NCBI GenBank assembly: GCA_023014485.1
Contig: JAJOZX010012283.1
Coordinates: 40,518-104,517 of the forward strand
DNA: 64,000 nt
Source of the DNA: Bathynomus jamesi
Taxonomy: Eukaryota; Arthropoda; Malacostraca; Isopoda; Cirolanidae
Reading direction: 5' to 3'
The translations under genes were made by a program, and so were the position numbers. Positions 12,019-24,170 of this stretch are shown in pieces. Position 1 is the stretch's first letter. Every line of letters begins with the position of its first letter. The notes beneath the pieces were generated by a model. That model was given only the letters and a program-made list of their open reading frames with translations. It did no database searches and was not told where the DNA came from.

Positions 12019-12200
12019 TATATATATATATATATATTCTAATAATTAATAATTCTTATTCATGATTTCTATATTATTAATAATAAGTAGGTTTTATTTT
12101 TAATTAATAGCCCAGTCAAGCCTAAAGTTTAAGTGCCAAATTAAATAAAATGAATAGTCCAATTTCACAATTATTTTTGTAAAAATCATTGTAACAAATA
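11780..12200. repeat. second copy of the dispersed repeat block
   Basis: Contains the same tandem 55 bp unit (11785-11895) and the same TTAATTAATAGCCCAGTCAA module (12100-12175) as 140-598, separated here by a long (TA)n tract at 11976-12034. Confidence 0.55.
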
Positions 12201-12308
12201 TTTTAATATTGTATTTTATCAATAAAGTTATTTAATTCAATTCAAAATTGGACACAATTTCTTTTTTGCAAAAAAAAAAAAAAATTTTTTTATATATAAT
12301 GTTAGTAG

Positions 12309-12480
12309 AACCTGGTGGATATTTCAACACCTCCAGAGGAAAAAGGTTGCGAGTTTCCTCGGGTGTTAAAATATCCACCAGGTTGTACTAACTCACTTTG
12401 TCGTAGCGCCTTCGGCTTTTACTCGAGATCGTGGGTTCAAATCCTGGTGGGGGCAGTTACGTACGCGGGTACGTAACCTT
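12309..12480 (+). repeat. hairpin plus tRNA-like SINE fragment
   Basis: AACCTGGTGGATATTTCAAC and, inverted, AACCTGGTGGATATTTTAAC form a stem at 12309-12387. Directly after it comes GTCGTAGCGCC, then a B-box-like GGGTTCAAATCC (about 12431-12442) and TGGTGGGGG, a layout repeated at 18165-18235. A second short hairpin, TTACGTAC/GTACGTAA, ends the unit. The tRNA cloverleaf is not complete, so this is a SINE-like relic rather than a tRNA gene. Confidence 0.5.
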
Positions 12481-13027
12481 TCATTAATTTAGCGTCCAAA
12501 CTGATAATTCCTATACTCGTTTCGAAATAAGTTTCGCAACCACATTTAAAATTCACGGGAAAGCTAATAAGCGGTTGAAATTGAAGCTCAATCTGACAAC
12601 AATTAGTAAATTAAAAAATAAATTTAAATTGTACATTCCACTGAATACACTGAGATAAAAAAAAAAAATTGCTAGCAGTACAACCTTTGTTTGCAGAAAA
12701 ACAAATAAAATCAGTTCCAAACTGAATCTGTTCAAATTTATTTGGTTACTCGTATAATTGGGTGCACGTATGAGAACCAGAAAATGCCTTATTCCAGACT
12801 TAGTAGTACTTAACTAAAATTAGTCAAGAAAGAGAAACGTGCAGCAATGAGAGAAATGAATTCAGATATTTAACCATTTTCAAAATCCTGCAAAACACAC
12901 ACACACACACAATTATTATTTATATAGTGTAAAAAAAAAAAAAAAAAAAATTTCAAAATTTAAAAGCAGTGATTGAGAACTTGTTTCTTTACAGAGTTAA
13001 CATAATAAAACTGTCCACAAATATTAA

Positions 13028-13108
13028 CCTTTTAGCTACGGCGTAACTAAATACTGTACAGTCTGCCAAAATTATGACGTACGCCGTACCTCATCAGTGT
13101 CAAATGGA
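13028..13108. mobile_element. possible TTAA-flanked MITE
   Basis: The segment runs from CCTTTTAGCTACGGCGTAAC to GTACGCCGTACC...CAAATGGA between TTAA at 13024-13027 and TTAA at 13109-13112. TTAA is the piggyBac target, and the CCTTT start resembles the MITE at 29669. Terminal pairing is weak. Confidence 0.35.
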
Positions 13109-13691
13109 TTAAAGGAAATCTTTAAACAACAACAAAAATTCAATAGTAACTAGTTTTTTGGCTTATAAACATTCTGAGCCACCATCGTTGCGGAAATTAG
13201 TCGTCAACATTCTGAATCCAGATTGATCATCCAATCGTACATAAATAAATACCATATAAAGAAAAACGGTCATATTTTTGCCATCACCCTGTATATTTTA
13301 CTTTTTAGATCTTAAAATTTTGCGAGCCATATTTCTCATGGGATAAAATGTTTCTTTGGTGATTCTCTTACATCACATCTGGCATCTCTAAAAACGTCAA
13401 AAGTACTCGCCTTTTCGTCAACGCTTATTACATTCTAAAATTAGTTTTAGTTTAGGCTCTCTGCCACACTCGTTTTCTTAAGACTCGTCACAGCTAATAA
13501 AGACCTCTTTTAATTACTGAAAATTTTTATTTTTCAACTAAACTGGAATTTTTGGGAATAGATTTTCATGGTTTACTTTTTTTAATGACCCGTATGGTTA
13601 TTACACACTTACAGTAATGAATACATTTTGAAACAGGGCAAGGCCAGTTTGATCGCGTACTGGAATCAATTTCAGCTTCCCGGTGAATACC

Positions 13692-14024
13692 TTAAGAACC
13701 GTCTTTTCCTTCAAAGAAACCCCTAATAACTTCGTACATACCATATATAATTATTTGATGATAACTAGACCAATCTATGCATAAAGGACACTCACCCATG
13801 AGCCGTAGGAGGCCGGGTTCCAAAATCTGGGGAACCTCGCGTACGGCGGGGACGCAACCCTGACGCAAGAGGAAACCCTCATTATCGCGAATCTTAATGA
13901 AGCTCGAGAAGAGGCAACTACGATGCCATACACGCGGTAGAACAATGACCAACTGACATAAAATCCGTCGTTTAAGGCGTGGGAATCCTACTACAACGCG
14001 ATGTATGGTATCGAAATTTGCCAC
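13692..14024 (-). CDS. unrecognised ORF, 110 residues
   Basis: Reads MANFDTIHRVVVGFPRLKRR at its start. I recognise no domain, signal peptide or membrane segment. It lies in a GC-richer patch inside AT-rich DNA with no visible splice context, so it may be a chance ORF or part of an unidentified repeat. Confidence 0.15.
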   Translation of the reverse strand: MANFDTIHRVVVGFPRLKRRILCQLVIVLPRVWHRSCLFSSFIKIRDNEGFLLRQGCVPAVREVPQILEPGLLRLMGECPLCIDWSSYHQIIIYGMYEVIRGFFEGKDGS

Positions 14025-14315
14025 TGAATAGCCATTTCACGTACGGGGATTGATAAATTTATCAATTTTTAATACCAATAAATAAAAAACTATAATTTTA
14101 TTCTCAGATTCATTGAAATCCTCCCTGAAATATTAATCGTATAAACACTAAATTAGTCACATCAAATAAGGGTAACTCGTTCACAAATTAAACGACTTTA
14201 ACTTCAATTAAAATAAAACACTAAAACTTCAATTAATAAAGTGTGATAAACTTTTAAGGAATACAAAAAAAAAAAAAAAATCGGGTATAGATATAAGCGT
14301 ACGTACGAAATTAGC

Positions 14316-14347
<32 letters not shown>

Positions 14348-14590
14348 AGCTTACATTCACATTAAACGCCTGAACTTTACTTTGAAATAACCGGAAGGAA
14401 AAAAGGAACATCTACTCCGAGTACTTTTAGAGTTTATTTCAACTCCTCTTCAGGGAAACTGAAGAGCGGACAAAGTATTCGAAGTGGCAATCACTTTTTC
14501 CCGCGGGTTATTTAAAAAAAAATACATACAGGGTGGGCCAAAACTCAGGAGACAGGAACTATGCTTTTTTTCAATGTAATATATATACAC

Positions 14591-15085
14591 ACAGGGTGCG
14601 GCATAAGTCGCTTTACCGAGAATAATGAAATCACCTTGAAGAAAAATATTTATTATTTATTACAGAAATTGTTCAATGTCGTCCATCATGTTCAATATAC
14701 ACGTTACATCTTTGAACCACTGAACAACAAAATAGCACGACACAGTCCTTTGTTATTATTCAACGTCTCGAACTCTTGGCGTCTCGAACTTCTGGCCGTA
14801 GACTCTTATCTTTGATTATACCTCGCATTGAATAATCAATGTGGGGTACAATCAAAGATAGAGTCTACGACCAGAAACCGTGGAACTTCGATCACGTGAA
14901 GACTTTGATACGCCAAGAGTTCGAGACGTTGAATAATAACAAAGAACTGTGTCATGCTATTTGTTGTTCAAAGATGTAACGTGTGTATTGAACACGATGG
15001 AGGACACTGAACAATTTCTGTAATAAATAACAAATATTCTTCGCAAAGTGATTTCATTGTTCTTGGTAAAGCCACTTATGCTGCA

Positions 15086-15091
<6 letters not shown>
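14591..15091. mobile_element. palindromic (head-to-head) mariner-type element
   Basis: The left arm starts ACAGGGTGCGGCATAAGTCG and the right arm ends with its inverted partner (GCCACTTATGCTGCACC). Arms of about 200 bp pair imperfectly through matching blocks such as the CGTCTCGAACTCTTGGCGT region. The right arm encodes a decayed transposase C-terminus on the plus strand from 14842 (WGTIKDRVYDQKPWNF then LIRQEFETL), the layout that follows the last catalytic acid in mariner-type transposases. The catalytic core is absent. Confidence 0.65.

Positions 15092-15150
<59 letters not shown>
15088..15150. repeat. (TG)n microsatellite
   Basis: About 31 TG units directly abutting the right end of the palindromic mariner. 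Confidence 0.95.
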
Positions 15151-15151
<1 letters not shown>

Positions 15152-15155
<4 letters not shown>

Positions 15156-15989
15156 GGAAAGAAAGGTTTCACTATTGTGCACAAAGCACCATTCCGTCCA
15201 CACACCTTTTCAGGGTAAGAGGAATTCGCAGCATCATTGCCAAGTACATGGAGGGTCATCGTATTAACGACACTCGTACCTGGCTTATCAGCCCTGGAAG
15301 CAACACTGCTCTGTGTTATCATAACCAAATAAACAATATGATTCGTATTCATTTTTATGCTGGTATCGTTAGTTTGCGTTGTACACACTACTGTCCCTAT
15401 AGATCCGAGTGCATGATTCTTCAGGATTAGGATGCACGGGAGTTTGCGTTTCCTCCGCAAGGCAACACAAATTTACCCGTTCCAATCACAAGTACATTCA
15501 CATCGCCCTAGACTTGCTCTACACAAACTGGATCAAGAACTCAAAAGTTCTGGAACTTCAAACCTTCCTTTTCAGCCATACTTTGTTTATTTTTGTGTAT
15601 TATTGACATAGTTACGGGAACAATATACCGATTGATTCACGCGTTTACTTCAAATGTTCAACGACTAAAATAATTTAAAATAAATAATAATAATAATATA
15701 ATAATAATAATAATAATAATAATACGACGAGTATTCCCGTCTCACGTGAATGATTTCGACAGTAAATGTCGATCTGTTCCGAGTCAACCAAACGGACACG
15801 GAGGCATTTTGGGGGACAATAAAATAATCCTGACCTGACCTAGACCTAACCGGGTGTCCTCAACAAAGCGGTGCCGCTTCCTCTGAACCAGTAAAAATTA
15901 TGAAGCATTATCAACACAAAACAAACACACACCTACCGATCTTGCATATGTATCTACAATGATTTAATTTATTGAAAAAGTTTATTATA

Positions 15990-16032
<43 letters not shown>

Positions 16033-18040
16033 TTATTATTGAGAAGTAAACTTCACATATTTTAAAGTGAAAATAATTATAAAAAAAATCTGAAAGGTCA
16101 ATCGAATACCCTTCCCCACTCTTCTAAACGTCAACAACAGGGGGCAGGGGGGACGGGGGGTGAAAGGGGGAAGCCATAATACTATATCCCTGGCACACCT
16201 CGTCCCCCTTTCTAAACCCTCCCCCATCCGCTGGACTTCTAATAGTACCCCTTCCCCCAAACCCCTTCTAATCGAACAGCTCTTCCGGACCACCGACTGC
16301 GACCGATTCCTCGACTCGATCTCCGCGTCTGATTCTAAGCAGTGGTCGGGGACACAGACAGACAGACAGACAGACAGACAGAGACAGACAGACAATGCAA
16401 CGAACGATTTGGAGAAGGAACAGATTTACGAGAAATGCAGTCAACTACTAATTGCTGTTTATTTAAATTTATGGTTCGTTTTGCTTTTTCTGTTCTTTTC
16501 TGGTCTGGTCTTCCTTCTGGTATACAAGAGATTTCCATGACTAATTAAGCAGTTTTATGAATCACGCGTCTCAAGCAGATAAGTAGTCAAGCAATACGGC
16601 AGGAATACGGAAAACGGAAACTGATAATGAGGTGCGCTCTCTTCTTATCGTTAAATGAGAATAAATATAGCTTAGGATCGAACGTAAGTAGTCCGGGATA
16701 GAAACTTCAACTTTGACCATTCCCTCCTCCTCCTCCTCCTCCTCAAATCTAATACAAATTCCTTCAATTCTCTACACTTAATCGTCGAAGGTCAGCGTTA
16801 ATAAATTTCAAATAAAAAGTCAGAAGCAGCCAAGCGGAGAGACGCAAAAGGACCGACATAAATTACCGAGCAATGAGAAAGGACTTCTTTGGCTCCACGA
16901 GGAAAACTTCACGCCAAAGAACGAAGTAACTCCTCGCACCGACAATGAGGGTCTTTACCGCACGAGCCAAAATGGTAATGATCAGGGAAGAATTAAGCGC
17001 TCGCTTATATGGTCATCGTGATTATAAACTAACCGTTAATCGCTATCAATATTCGCCAATCTCCGCACGAAATAATGGACACGGGGGGGGGGGGGGGGGC
17101 AGGAATTGATAAAGAAAATGAAATTTTCAGAAACGAAACGAGTAAAATAATAAAAGTAATGAAAAAAGCATATTAATTTTTCTAAAAGTACTTAATAATA
17201 ATAAAACATTAAAAGTGTTTTAAAATGTATAAACGCGGTGGAAGACAGCCGCCGTTTGGCGGAATGCTAAATTTTGCGCTGGAACGCGAATAAGTGACGC
17301 GTTTCTACAAACTGTGACTCTAAAGGCGCAGTGCGTACGCGGCGTGACACGACCTTAGCGTAACGGGAAGGGGCGTTGGGGATTTAAAGGAGTAACCAAA
17401 GAATAAGTTATAATGTAAGGAGTTTAATTACCGCGCGCGAATCTCATCCCCAAATGCGAACGAAAACCCAATTTACGATACCCCCCTCAACTCAATTTAG
17501 TAAAGTATATTAACTAATTCATAATATTCATTATTTTATACATACGGGGCGAGTCAAAACAACTCTCGCTCGAAAGTACTCGCTGTATAGTTATTTTTGA
17601 GGCAGGATTTTTTACTTACCCTATATACGTATCGATATATTACACCAACGAACATAAAAAAAAAAAGCGACAGCATTCTAATGATTTTAAATCTACTTCC
17701 ACAAAAGATGGATAAACTGAATGAAATAAATTTTTAAAATTCCACACCCAGACAACAAAGTGTAGCATAAAAATAAAATAAATAAACAAAGCAAAGAAAA
17801 TTACGAGTATGGAATCACGCAGGAAGCTCTCTAGTGATTACAATTCGTGACCTATATTACAATTTCCAACTTTATATATCTGCTCCGCTAAGCGCCACAC
17901 TACACTGCAATCTCTCTTTTTTAATAGCCATAAATGCTAGTATGTGTTTCACATGGTAAAACGTATAATGAGATGCAGAACTCAGCATTAAAAACATGAA
18001 CCATATACATATTTTGTGTAAAAATGTTCAACAAAGGATA
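15152..18040. other. no gene seen; microsatellites and a GC-richer island
   Basis: Contains (AAT)n at about 15680-15723, (GT)n at 15993-16031, (CAGA)n at 16351-16395 and a G17 run near 17083-17099. The stretch 16780-17470 is less repetitive and richer in CG dinucleotides than its surroundings. It could hold regulatory or exonic sequence, but no exon with convincing borders was found. Confidence 0.5.
16351..16395. repeat. (CAGA)n tetranucleotide microsatellite
   Basis: Roughly ten CAGA units with one interruption (GAGACAGA). Confidence 0.9.
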
Positions 18041-18041
18041 A

Positions 18042-18043
<2 letters not shown>

Positions 18044-18081
<38 letters not shown>
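18044..18081. repeat. (GT)n microsatellite
   Basis: About 18 GT units, immediately left of the SINE-like pair. Confidence 0.9.
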
Positions 18082-18083
<2 letters not shown>

Positions 18084-18084
18084 G

Positions 18085-18240
18085 TGCCCCACCACGATTC
18101 GAACCCATCACCTTTTGAGAAGGCGAGCGCGTTACCATCATCAGTTGTCAAAATATCTACTTGTCGTAGCGTCGTCGTAACAATCTCACCCTCTACTCAA
18201 CAGGTGTTGAGTTCGAATCCATTCTGGTGGGGGATTTTGG
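18085..18240. repeat. two tRNA-like SINE fragments in opposite orientation
   Basis: On the minus strand 18085-18140 reads GATGATGGTAACGCGCTCGC then a B-box-like GGGTTCGAATCG and GTGGTGGGGCAC. On the plus strand 18160-18235 reads GTCGTAGCGTCGTCG then GAGTTCGAATCC and GGTGGGGG, matching the unit at 12390-12450. RNA polymerase III box-like sequences plus decayed cloverleaf arms indicate tRNA-derived SINE pieces rather than working tRNA genes. Confidence 0.55.
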
Positions 18241-18267
18241 ATTATGCAAAATCGTGCATGTTCATGC

Positions 18268-18269
<2 letters not shown>

Positions 18270-18316
<47 letters not shown>
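18270..18316. repeat. (TA)n microsatellite
   Basis: About 23 TA units following the SINE pair. Confidence 0.95.
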
Positions 18317-18322
<6 letters not shown>

Positions 18323-19553
18323 AAATCGGCTGGTTATTTTCAGAGGTCAAAGGAAGAAGAGATAACCGAAAAGCGATTCGAACTTCCTATTGGAAGATAT
18401 GAAAGATAATAGGAGATACAACGGCACGAGTAATGGGAAGAGATAATGATGGAGAAAACTCTAAAAAGTTAACGAAAATAATTAATAAAACAAAAAGAAA
18501 GACAATGAGAAGAAGGGGCAACGTATTAACAGATAAAAGCTAATTGAAAAAGTGTAAAAAAGTTTTTACAAAAAATTACCAATCCTATTATGAAACATAA
18601 AAAATTAAAAGATACTCGAAGAGGATACGCCCAATACATATTTTAAAATTACTGTCTGTGTGTGAGAGCGAAGTAGTCAGTCGTAGTTCGAGGGAAGGGA
18701 TGTCGTACTCGGGCTTTGTCTTTATACTATCTATAAAACATTATAATAACTAATGTCAACATTAATACCACTGATGCGATTTGTTTAGCCGAAGGTTTGA
18801 ATCTTCGATGGAAAATAAAAATATAGAGTAAAAACTAGATAGTTTTTAGTCGTTTTCGGTTTGAATAAATAATTACTTACTTATTTTTTCCTATTATATA
18901 TACACAGTATATAAATAAATAAAAAATTAAAAGCAAATCATTATCCAAACCGAAAACAAGGCTGAGAACTATATATAGAGTTCCAACAAAGCAATAAACG
19001 TCCGTCGATTTAAAACAAAGATAAACTGATCACCGCATAAATTAACTCTTTAAGGGCGGAAATATAAGAAAATCATAAGAAATATAAGTCGCCTCTGGAT
19101 ATACCAAATGGAGTTGGGCATCTCGATCGGGAAATAATTCTCAAACCATTTGAAATGAGCTACAAATCTCCGCCGAGAGAGAAGGCAAGACGGCTAACAA
19201 ACCCTTTTTTACGAGTACAAAAGTTTCATATCTCGATAAAGGTACGTTACAAACCCTGTTCTGAACACATTATAGTTTCTGCGTGTCTCACGTACCTCTC
19301 GTGGAGACATTACCGAGTGTTTTTCAACAAACCCTTCGTAAATCTATTATGTACCAGTTACGATACGCGTCACACAAACGAAAAAAGATCAGAATCCGCG
19401 AAAGACAAGAACGTAAGTAGAAGATAAGCAACGACAACAACTTATTTGGTCTTCCTGAAAATGGAGACGGCGAACGACAGTCGATGGAACAACATTCGTA
19501 CTACTACTTACATATTTATCTTAACGGGTCATAAACGTAACTTTCTAGTAATT

Positions 19554-19620
<67 letters not shown>

Positions 19621-20297
19621 AAGGAGACCTTTAGATTTATTGAATTTAATTGGATAATTCTTTGTAGCTGGAGATTTCGATCGAAAGCACAATTTTACTG
19701 CCTACAACATGGACGCTTCGATAGATTTATTTGAGGGGGGAAAAAAAAAAGAGAGATAATATTAACCTTAATTTATAATGACAAATTTAATGTAAAGGTA
19801 TTAATTATGAATGGTAAATTACAAAATTTACGTTGAATACTTGATATGAAAAATTTTTTTTTATATATATATAAGTTAAAGCTAAATTAATATCCTTCAT
19901 AAAATTATTTGCGAACTGCAAAAAAAAAAAAATTACAACTGCACTCCACTCCACTCCACTCTTCCATTCAAATGTACAGTACTTACAGCATCTATCCTCG
20001 TACACAGAGCTTTGGGGGGGGGGGGGGGGGGGGGCCAGCCCTCGAAAAAGGAATAAAGTATCTTTAAGTTAAACTTATAGAAACAAGACGGAAATAATGT
20101 TGCTTTTCATTCCTATGTTTACAGTAATTTCTATATGCGAAAGGTGAGGCGGATTCAGCGGGGGACGACCAAGCTGTCACCAGATAGTTCAAATACGCGC
20201 GCGCGCGCGCACACACACAAACACACACCTTTAATAATACAAACTGTTTCAAGTTCTTTAAGGACACATTTTTAAACATTATTAATTATACTTTAGC

Positions 20298-20363
<66 letters not shown>

Positions 20364-21368
20364 ATTATATATCATATGAATTAAGAAAATCATATAGTTT
20401 CCATAATTGTTCTAGTTTTTTACAATCAATCCGTTCATGTGTCCTTCAGCCGTTTGTTATGAACTATTAAGACAATAGAACATTGTCGACACTCCACACT
20501 TTATACAACAAAAATATCTACAATAATAAAAATTTTGCTACACCGAGAAAAATTTTTTGGAAAAAAACTTGAATGGACAATCGTTTTTAATTATATATAT
20601 TATATATATATATAAAAAAAATTTTTCGTCTTATTTCATAATTTACATATTTCTTAATAATGAAAATCACCACGAGACAAGGGGACTGTCAATTAAAAAA
20701 AAAATTTTACTTCATGGACCAAAACAGAAATTAAACTTGCTCAGCCCATCCTCTTATCAAAAACATTTCCTTTCTCGATTTGACTTGTGCGATGCCTATG
20801 CCTAAATAAACGGTGTAAAGTGAGAAACACGTGATCAGTATAAACGAGCTTATATATATATTTTTTTTTTTAAAGACAATCGGTAGAAGTGAGCAAACCA
20901 ATTACATTTAACCCAAATATGTCTTTCTTCCCTCTACTACACACGGAAGGCTTCATTTGAACTGATGACTGGCGGAGTTAATTGAAAGTCAAATTCTTTT
21001 TAATAGTTTCTTCCGTGCGCCGAAATGAAGCCCTTACACCGGTTTCACGAGGAGGAAACAACGCCCCATTACATTATCATCACGAATCTTGAACGTTGTC
21101 AGCATCACCGAAATAAATAATAATAATTACCCGTCAGGTTCTACTACTTCACCCACGAATTACCTACAATAGTTAAATTAAAATTGGTTGAAACTTTCAA
21201 TTAAAGGTGTAATTACTCAAACAATTTTATTTAACTTATTTTTTTTAAGAACTTTTAAAGAATTTTTTTTAAGAATCCACGACTTCACGACTTATATAAA
21301 CGTTTATAAGCTCTTCCTTTAAATTGCCCCAGAGTTTGGCCCTGACTCATGATTAGTTTTACACCTGC
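18317..21368. other. no gene seen; microsatellite-rich
   Basis: Holds (TA)n(TG)n at 19559-19620, a G-run near 20013-20034, (GC)n(AC)n at 20194-20228 and a long interrupted (TA)n at 20303-20371. No TIR pair, ORF or RNA gene could be supported. Confidence 0.55.
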
Positions 21369-21876
21369 AGTCCGGTTGCACGGGGTGGGAACCCTGCATT
21401 GTTTGTTATAAAGCAAGTCTTGACATATTTTGAAAGCTTATACCACCCCATTCAAGAATCTATCGGGTGTACACCTGACCCCCGCTTGGCTTTTTCAATA
21501 TGGCCGCAATTTTCCAAGATGGCCGGCGAAACTGAAAAATCCCATACCCTGGTCAATACTTGATGGATTTTGATGATCTTGGTGTCATTTCTAGGGGGTT
21601 TTAGGATGCTGAGTCGATCTGGAGGGGTTGCAGATACTTTGGAAGTAGTTTTGACCCACATTCGTCAATACTCAAGGTCACTGGAGGTCAAACGTCCCCC
21701 GAAATAGGGGAATATCCCATATCCCGGGCAGTCGTGGAGATATTTTGGTGATCTTACTGTCGTTTTTATGGTTTTGGGCAAGACTGAGTAGTTCTATAGG
21801 CACATGATAACAGTAGGATATCATTTTGCAACTCCATGGGTCAAGTCAAGGTCATTTGAGGTTAAAGTTTGGCCTT
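21369..21876 (+). repeat. left terminal inverted repeat of the second Academ-like element
   Basis: Starts AGTCCGGTTGCA and matches the reverse complement of 24101-24581 over about 480-510 bp with scattered differences and small indels, including CCATATCCCGGGCA and GGTCAAGTCAAGGTCATTTG. Confidence 0.85.
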
Positions 21877-22053
21877 GAAATATGATAATGCCACAGTTGA
21901 CATCATTGTATTTGCTTTATTTCAGTGACAATTTCTACAATCTAGCTAACTGCTGAGCACTTAACATCTTTTCTGCAGATAAAACTAGATCATAATGCTT
22001 AAATGACATAACCCACATTATATGGATATGGATATTCGGATATAAACCACAAT

Positions 22054-24170
22054 TTATGCTGAAGTGCAGGGCACATGCATTCTATGGAAGGTTACAAAGC
22101 TACAAGATATGACCTCGTAAGCAAAACAAAGCTCACACCTAGCTGGGGGATTGGCATTGACAACTTTGATGCAGTTATTCACATTAGGTAACCATTTATG
22201 GGGGCAAATATCAAAAGATATGGTTGTGTCAGGATCGTCAGGATCATCAGTCTGCTCTTCGTTTGCGTTTTGGGTCAATGGATTGTTGCAATCCAAGCCG
22301 CTGCCACATGCACAGAACATTGTACAAGGGATTCCGCGTCCCATGCAGCCGCAGCGACTACCCCTGCATGCTGATTGTGATTCACACCCACATCTGATTA
22401 GCTTCAGAACTTCATTTGGTGCTAAGCACACACCTTCACCAACTGTTTTTGGGATGAGAACTCTGTTTGTTTCGTCTCTCTCCCACCCATAATGCACAGG
22501 ATCAAGTGGTGGTGGGTCACACTTTAGTGCATCGAGCCAGTTCGCCACAGCGTAGTGGGCTCTGAGCACATTTTGATGGAAAGCTTCAGTTGTTGGTGGT
22601 AGAGAACATAGTTTGGGTGCAGCAGTTCCCGACTTCCCTGTCTTCTGAGCCCATACTCGCTGACGGCACTCAGTAAGAGATGAGGATTTCTTATCCCCAT
22701 AGCATGCAACAATGAACGCTGTTGCCTCTTTCTCGATATGGTTAAAGCATGCATCAAGGTACCCCAGCTTGTCTAGCTTCCGACCCTTCTTGGCTGTGGC
22801 AGTGTGGCAATGGCAGTGGCTTTGCCGATGCCATGTATTGCTGCAATTGTCACAACCACTCAAAGCGTGTAGTTTGAGGATTTGTGGGATGATGTCTTTG
22901 TGCTGGGTTACAGTTGCTCGGATGTCCACTGATTTTCTGCCACGCACTGGAGACTCCATAATCATGGGACAGCCTAGTTTCTTAAATTCATAGGAGTCAG
23001 TCAGCATGGCAAACACGTCTGTGTCATCACAAATGATGGAGATGCGGGCATCAGAATCTTTCTCAGCTTGTGCGATAGCGTGTTGTTATTATCACGTCAG
23101 CCTCTTCATGAGATGATGAGAGCTCCAATGCTGCTCGACTCCTGCCTCGCACAATGGAAGTCGGTATGGTCTGCCATCCTGCAAGCACTAGCTCATGGTC
23201 TTGGGTTACAGTTGCGAGATACTCACTTTCAGCAAGGATTTGCTCACAGAGCAGCCTGTTTAGTTGCTCCTTGTTCGCGGTGCACGTGAGAACAGCGTCT
23301 TTTGTAGGCAATGGGGTGTTGAGGTCCAGCTTGTGAACTCTGCTGCTTTTGCTTCTCATTGCCCGAGTGCTTGATTTCGGAGAGAAATCATAGTAGCGAT
23401 CAAAAGCTAGTACTACAGATGCATCAGAAAGATGTTTCGGTAGCCATACTTTGAAGGTTTGGATAAATGTAGCAACTGTGCCACTAGCTAGCAGGCCAGT
23501 CGACTGTCCACAAAACAGCTGACACATCCATGATAACTGTTGGTCGACCCCATGTTCGAGAGGATGTTTCCACTCCCAAGTTCTGCTTCAATGCGGACTT
23601 AGCTGCAGTTTTCATTAAGCCATCTGGTTGGAACAGTGCGGGTGGGTATGCCGCAAGCTCTGTTGAGAATACATGGGTCAAGTCAAGTTCGCGTTCGCTC
23701 ATCAGCAAACCGATGACGCGTGCATAAATCGCTTCTTGGTCCCTAATCAAGTGGGCACCCACCTTGATATGTTTCGTTATACTTGCAAAGGTGATGATAT
23801 GTTTCGTTATACTTGCAAAGGTGATGATATGTTTCGTTATACTTGCAAAGGTGATGATATGTTTCGTTATACTTGCAAAGGTGATGATATGTTTCGTTAT
23901 ACTTGCAAAGGTGATGACATGTTTGGAAATGGTGCCATAAAAGCCTTGTGGCCATGATGACTCGTACTGTGCCAGTTGCGTCTTTCCAATACTAACAGCT
24001 CTATCGGCATTGGCATCTGGAGATGCAAGCTGCCCTGTCTGAATATTGTATAAGTTGCCTCCTGGATGTGACTCTGGATCCATTGGGTCCATGCACTTAG
24101 GCCAAACTTTAACCTCAAATGACCTTGACTTGACCCATGGAGTTGCAAAATAATATCCTACTGTTATCAT
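22054..24170 (-). pseudogene. Academ-like transposon protein, XPG-like nuclease plus CXC domain (truncated, frameshifted)
   Basis: Read from 24170 down to the stop at 22054 in three frames, with shifts near 23490-23530 and 23020-23070. In order: NLYNIQTGQLASPDANADRA, an expanded KHIITFASIT repeat block, AAYPPALFQPDGLMK (the equivalent of CAYPPALFESRSILRK in the first element), LAFDRYYDFSPKS (VFDG-like position), SSHEEADVIIT (acidic nuclease motif), CDDTDVFAML (second acidic pair), LHALSGCDNCS (FEN1-like GCD helix-hairpin-helix) and, at about residues 208-247 of the last piece, a CXC domain with CGCESQSAC and CGCMGRGIPC. This is the same order as in the 599-5943 element. The N-terminal zinc region and most of the central region are missing. 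Confidence 0.7.
23763..23924 (-). repeat. 30 bp coding minisatellite, five copies plus a partial
   Basis: Unit GTGATGATATGTTTCGTTAT plus ACTTGCAAAG, repeated head to tail with almost no variation. Because 30 is a multiple of three it keeps frame and encodes KHIITFASIT on the minus strand. Confidence 0.95.

Larger units (their letters stand above)
12481..14590. other. mostly unassigned AT-rich sequence
   Basis: Short (CA)n at about 12896-12911 and poly-A runs occur. CACCCTGTAT at 13287-13296 resembles an isolated mariner end and CAGGGTGGGCCAAAACTCAG at 14529 another. One TTAA-flanked candidate MITE and one unrecognised ORF are listed separately. Confidence 0.5.

Noticed and set aside
17083..17099. 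G-runs here and near 20013-20034 as quadruplex regulatory elements
   Set aside because: Single long homopolymers are more likely slippage or assembly features, and nothing nearby supports a regulatory role.
23763..23924. Regular 30 bp repeats as a CRISPR array
   Set aside because: The units are head to tail with no spacers, lie within a transposon coding region in a eukaryotic genome, and keep the reading frame.
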